This document shows positions 14,129-15,626 of a stretch of 15,626 nucleotides of DNA, one piece after another. Below the pieces are notes generated by a model. It was not told the origin of the DNA. It ran no database searches and saw only the letters and a program-made list of their open reading frames with translations. Source of the DNA: Thermodesulfovibrio sp. (GTDB lineage Bacteria > Nitrospirota > Thermodesulfovibrionia > Thermodesulfovibrionales > Thermodesulfovibrionaceae); assembly GCA_026415595.1 (NCBI GenBank), contig JAOAGU010000020.1:1-15626 (forward strand), read 5' to 3'. A program made the translations under genes and the position numbers. Within the stretch, counting starts at the first letter, position 1. Every line of letters begins with the position of its first letter.

Positions 14129-15451
14129 ATGTCAGTATTACAAAAAAACCTAAAAAATAATTTTCTATGGGGTGTGGCAACCTCCGCCTTTCAACTGGAA
14201 GGCTCACCCTATGCAGATTGGTCTACATGGGATAGTATTTTTAATCTTAATCCAAAGATAACCAATCATTATGAACTTTATAAGGAAGACATAAAGCTTA
14301 TCAAAAATTTAGGTGTTAATGCCTATAGATTCTCCATTGAATGGAGTAGAATTCAACCGTCTGAAAATTATTGGAACAAAGAAGTTGTTAAACATTATCA
14401 AAAAATTATTGATTTGCTTAATGAAAATAACATAACCCCTATGGTCACCATACATCATTTCACTCATCCTGTCTGGTTCATTACCAAATACCCATGGCAT
14501 AAAAGAAAGTCAATAGAAAAATTCACAGAATATGTTGAAAGACTTATTGAAAACATAAATGGAGTTGACTATTGGATAACCTTTAATGAGCCCTATCTTT
14601 TAATTCTTGGAGGTTATTTAGAAGGTTGTATACCACCGGGGCATAAAGATTTAAATTTGGCTATTAAAGCTTTAAAGAATATTTTCACATGTCACAGCAA
14701 CATTTATGACTTACTTCATCTAAAAAACAAAAAGACTATGGTAAGCATAGCTCATAATATGGCTGTTTTTGCTCCGTGGGTAAAATGGAATCCCTTTGAT
14801 AAAGTTTTAACAAAAATCGCAAAAAGATTCTATAATCACTCAGTAATTGAAGGTTTCATGGATGGAAAAATAAAACTGCCTATTCCTTTCAGAAAAACCA
14901 TTGAAATAGAAGTTCCTATTCAGGGAAAACTTGATTTTTTTGGAATAAACTACTATACGAGAATTCACATGAGATTCAATCCCTTTAAAAAACTTTTTGT
15001 GGAATTTAGACACAGAGACATAGACGGACATGGACTTACAGACATGGGCTGGGAGATATATCCTAAGGGATTGAAAAAAGTTCTTAAATATGCATCCAAG
15101 CTTAATGTACCACTAATCATAACTGAAAATGGTATTGCCACAAAGGATGACAATAAAAAAATTAAATACATTAAATCTCACGTTGATGTTCTTGAAAATG
15201 CCATAAAAGAAGGTATTGATGTTAGGGGATACTTCTATTGGTCACTGATTGACAATTATGAATGGCTTCATGGACTTGATGCAAGATTTGGATTATACAG
15301 GGTTGACTTTAAGACATACAAAAGAACTCCTACAAAAGCAGCCTCATTTTATTCTTATATAATTAAATCAAGAAATTTTTATTCTGAAGAAATAAAAAAA
15401 CATCTATCATCTCAAACCCAAAGTCCTGAATATATTAATCATATCACTTAA
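14129..15451 (+). CDS. Glycoside hydrolase family 1 beta-glycosidase
   Basis: A 440-aa retaining beta-glycosidase of the GH1 TIM-barrel family. It shows the N-terminal signature NFLWGVATSAFQLEG (Q22), WSRIQP, the acid/base glutamate E154 in TFNEP, the nucleophile E333 in ITENG, and the sugar-binding C-terminal segment YWSLIDNYEW with W371, E378 and W379, then RFGLYRVDF. There is no signal peptide, so it acts in the cytoplasm. The length is normal, except that about 25 residues after the usual GH1 end form a hydrophilic tail, the last 14 of which are encoded opposite aroD. The gene diverges from the GT21-like/phosphatase operon across a shared control region. Possible roles are degradation of an imported beta-glucoside or hydrolysis of a glycolipid sugar; the substrate is not deducible. 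Confidence 0.93.
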   Translation: MSVLQKNLKNNFLWGVATSAFQLEGSPYADWSTWDSIFNLNPKITNHYELYKEDIKLIKNLGVNAYRFSIEWSRIQPSENYWNKEVVKHYQKIIDLLNENNITPMVTIHHFTHPVWFITKYPWHKRKSIEKFTEYVERLIENINGVDYWITFNEPYLLILGGYLEGCIPPGHKDLNLAIKALKNIFTCHSNIYDLLHLKNKKTMVSIAHNMAVFAPWVKWNPFDKVLTKIAKRFYNHSVIEGFMDGKIKLPIPFRKTIEIEVPIQGKLDFFGINYYTRIHMRFNPFKKLFVEFRHRDIDGHGLTDMGWEIYPKGLKKVLKYASKLNVPLIITENGIATKDDNKKIKYIKSHVDVLENAIKEGIDVRGYFYWSLIDNYEWLHGLDARFGLYRVDFKTYKRTPTKAASFYSYIIKSRNFYSEEIKKHLSSQTQSPEYINHIT

Positions 15452-15626
15452 AAGAAGTTGTCCTGGTGCAGACTTTGTTTTTAGACTTGCATAGGTTATT
15501 AAAGAACCAAAGACAGGATTTATTATTCTTGATGGAATACCTTTTTCTCCCATTCCTATTGTGACAATTTTATCGTTTTTATGTTTCAGAGTAAAAAGTA
15601 ATAAAGTCTCAAGGTCATCTCTGCTG
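15407..15626 (-). CDS. aroD: Type I 3-dehydroquinate dehydratase, 3' part
   Basis: Read from the right edge on the minus strand, 72 codons and a TGA at 15407-15409. The fragment has the C-terminal signatures of type I dehydroquinase: TIGMGEKGIPSRI with the substrate-binding arginine, FGSLITYASL, and SAPGQLLL with the conserved glutamine. This enzyme makes 3-dehydroshikimate in the shikimate pathway through a Schiff base; the catalytic lysine and histidine lie outside the window. Its last 45 bases are antisense to the end of the GH1 gene. Confidence 0.88.
   Translation of the reverse strand, partial: SRDDLETLLLFTLKHKNDKIVTIGMGEKGIPSRIINPVFGSLITYASLKTKSAPGQLLLSDMINIFRTLGLR

Overview
This AT-rich bacterial chromosomal window is dominated by phosphate acquisition genes. 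Gene content (menaquinone/ubiquinone methyltransferase, Lgt, an SspB-like ClpXP adaptor, Pst transporter, shikimate enzyme) indicates a Gram-negative-type, quinone-respiring bacterium. The MASE3-PAS-Cys sensor and the AT-rich coding style would suit a thermophilic Nitrospirota/Thermodesulfovibrio-like or deltaproteobacterial lineage. That placement is inference, not proven by the sequence. I see no tRNA, rRNA, CRISPR, transposase or attachment site.

Layout. (1) Positions 1-1827: the 3' end of a ubiE/menG methyltransferase meets, tail to tail, a membrane sensor (MASE3-PAS-Cys motif, no kinase). (2) 1895-3449, plus strand: a tightly overlapping set of lgt, an SspB-like adaptor and an unknown 111-aa protein. 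(3) 3435-8347, minus strand: the high-affinity phosphate operon pstS-pstC-pstA-pstB-(zinc-ribbon/HEAT-like protein)-phoU. (4) 8348-8494: a divergent control region with four 7-bp boxes at 11-bp spacing, the architecture of PhoB/PhoP binding sites. (5) 8495-9505, plus strand: a second phosphate-binding protein, of the classical E. coli PstS subfamily. (6) 9506-9805: a long perfect hairpin, a G-rich tract and a small ORF resembling the C-terminal half of a receiver domain. (7) 9806-13964, minus strand: an operon read as PHP phosphoesterase, GT21-like glycosyltransferase, metallophosphoesterase, Tat-exported alkaline phosphatase. (8) 13965-14128: a second divergent control region with another array at 11-bp periodicity. 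(9) 14129-15451, plus strand: a GH1 beta-glycosidase whose 3' end overlaps, antisense, the 3' end of a partial aroD.

Taken together, two divergent promoter regions carrying similar Pho-box-like arrays appear to tie the transporter, the extra PstS, and the alkaline phosphatase/glycosyltransferase operon into one phosphate-starvation regulon. The most interesting inference is that the glycosyltransferase, the two phosphoesterases and possibly the GH1 enzyme take part in replacing or remodelling membrane phospholipid with glycolipid when phosphate is scarce. No phoB/phoR genes are in the window.
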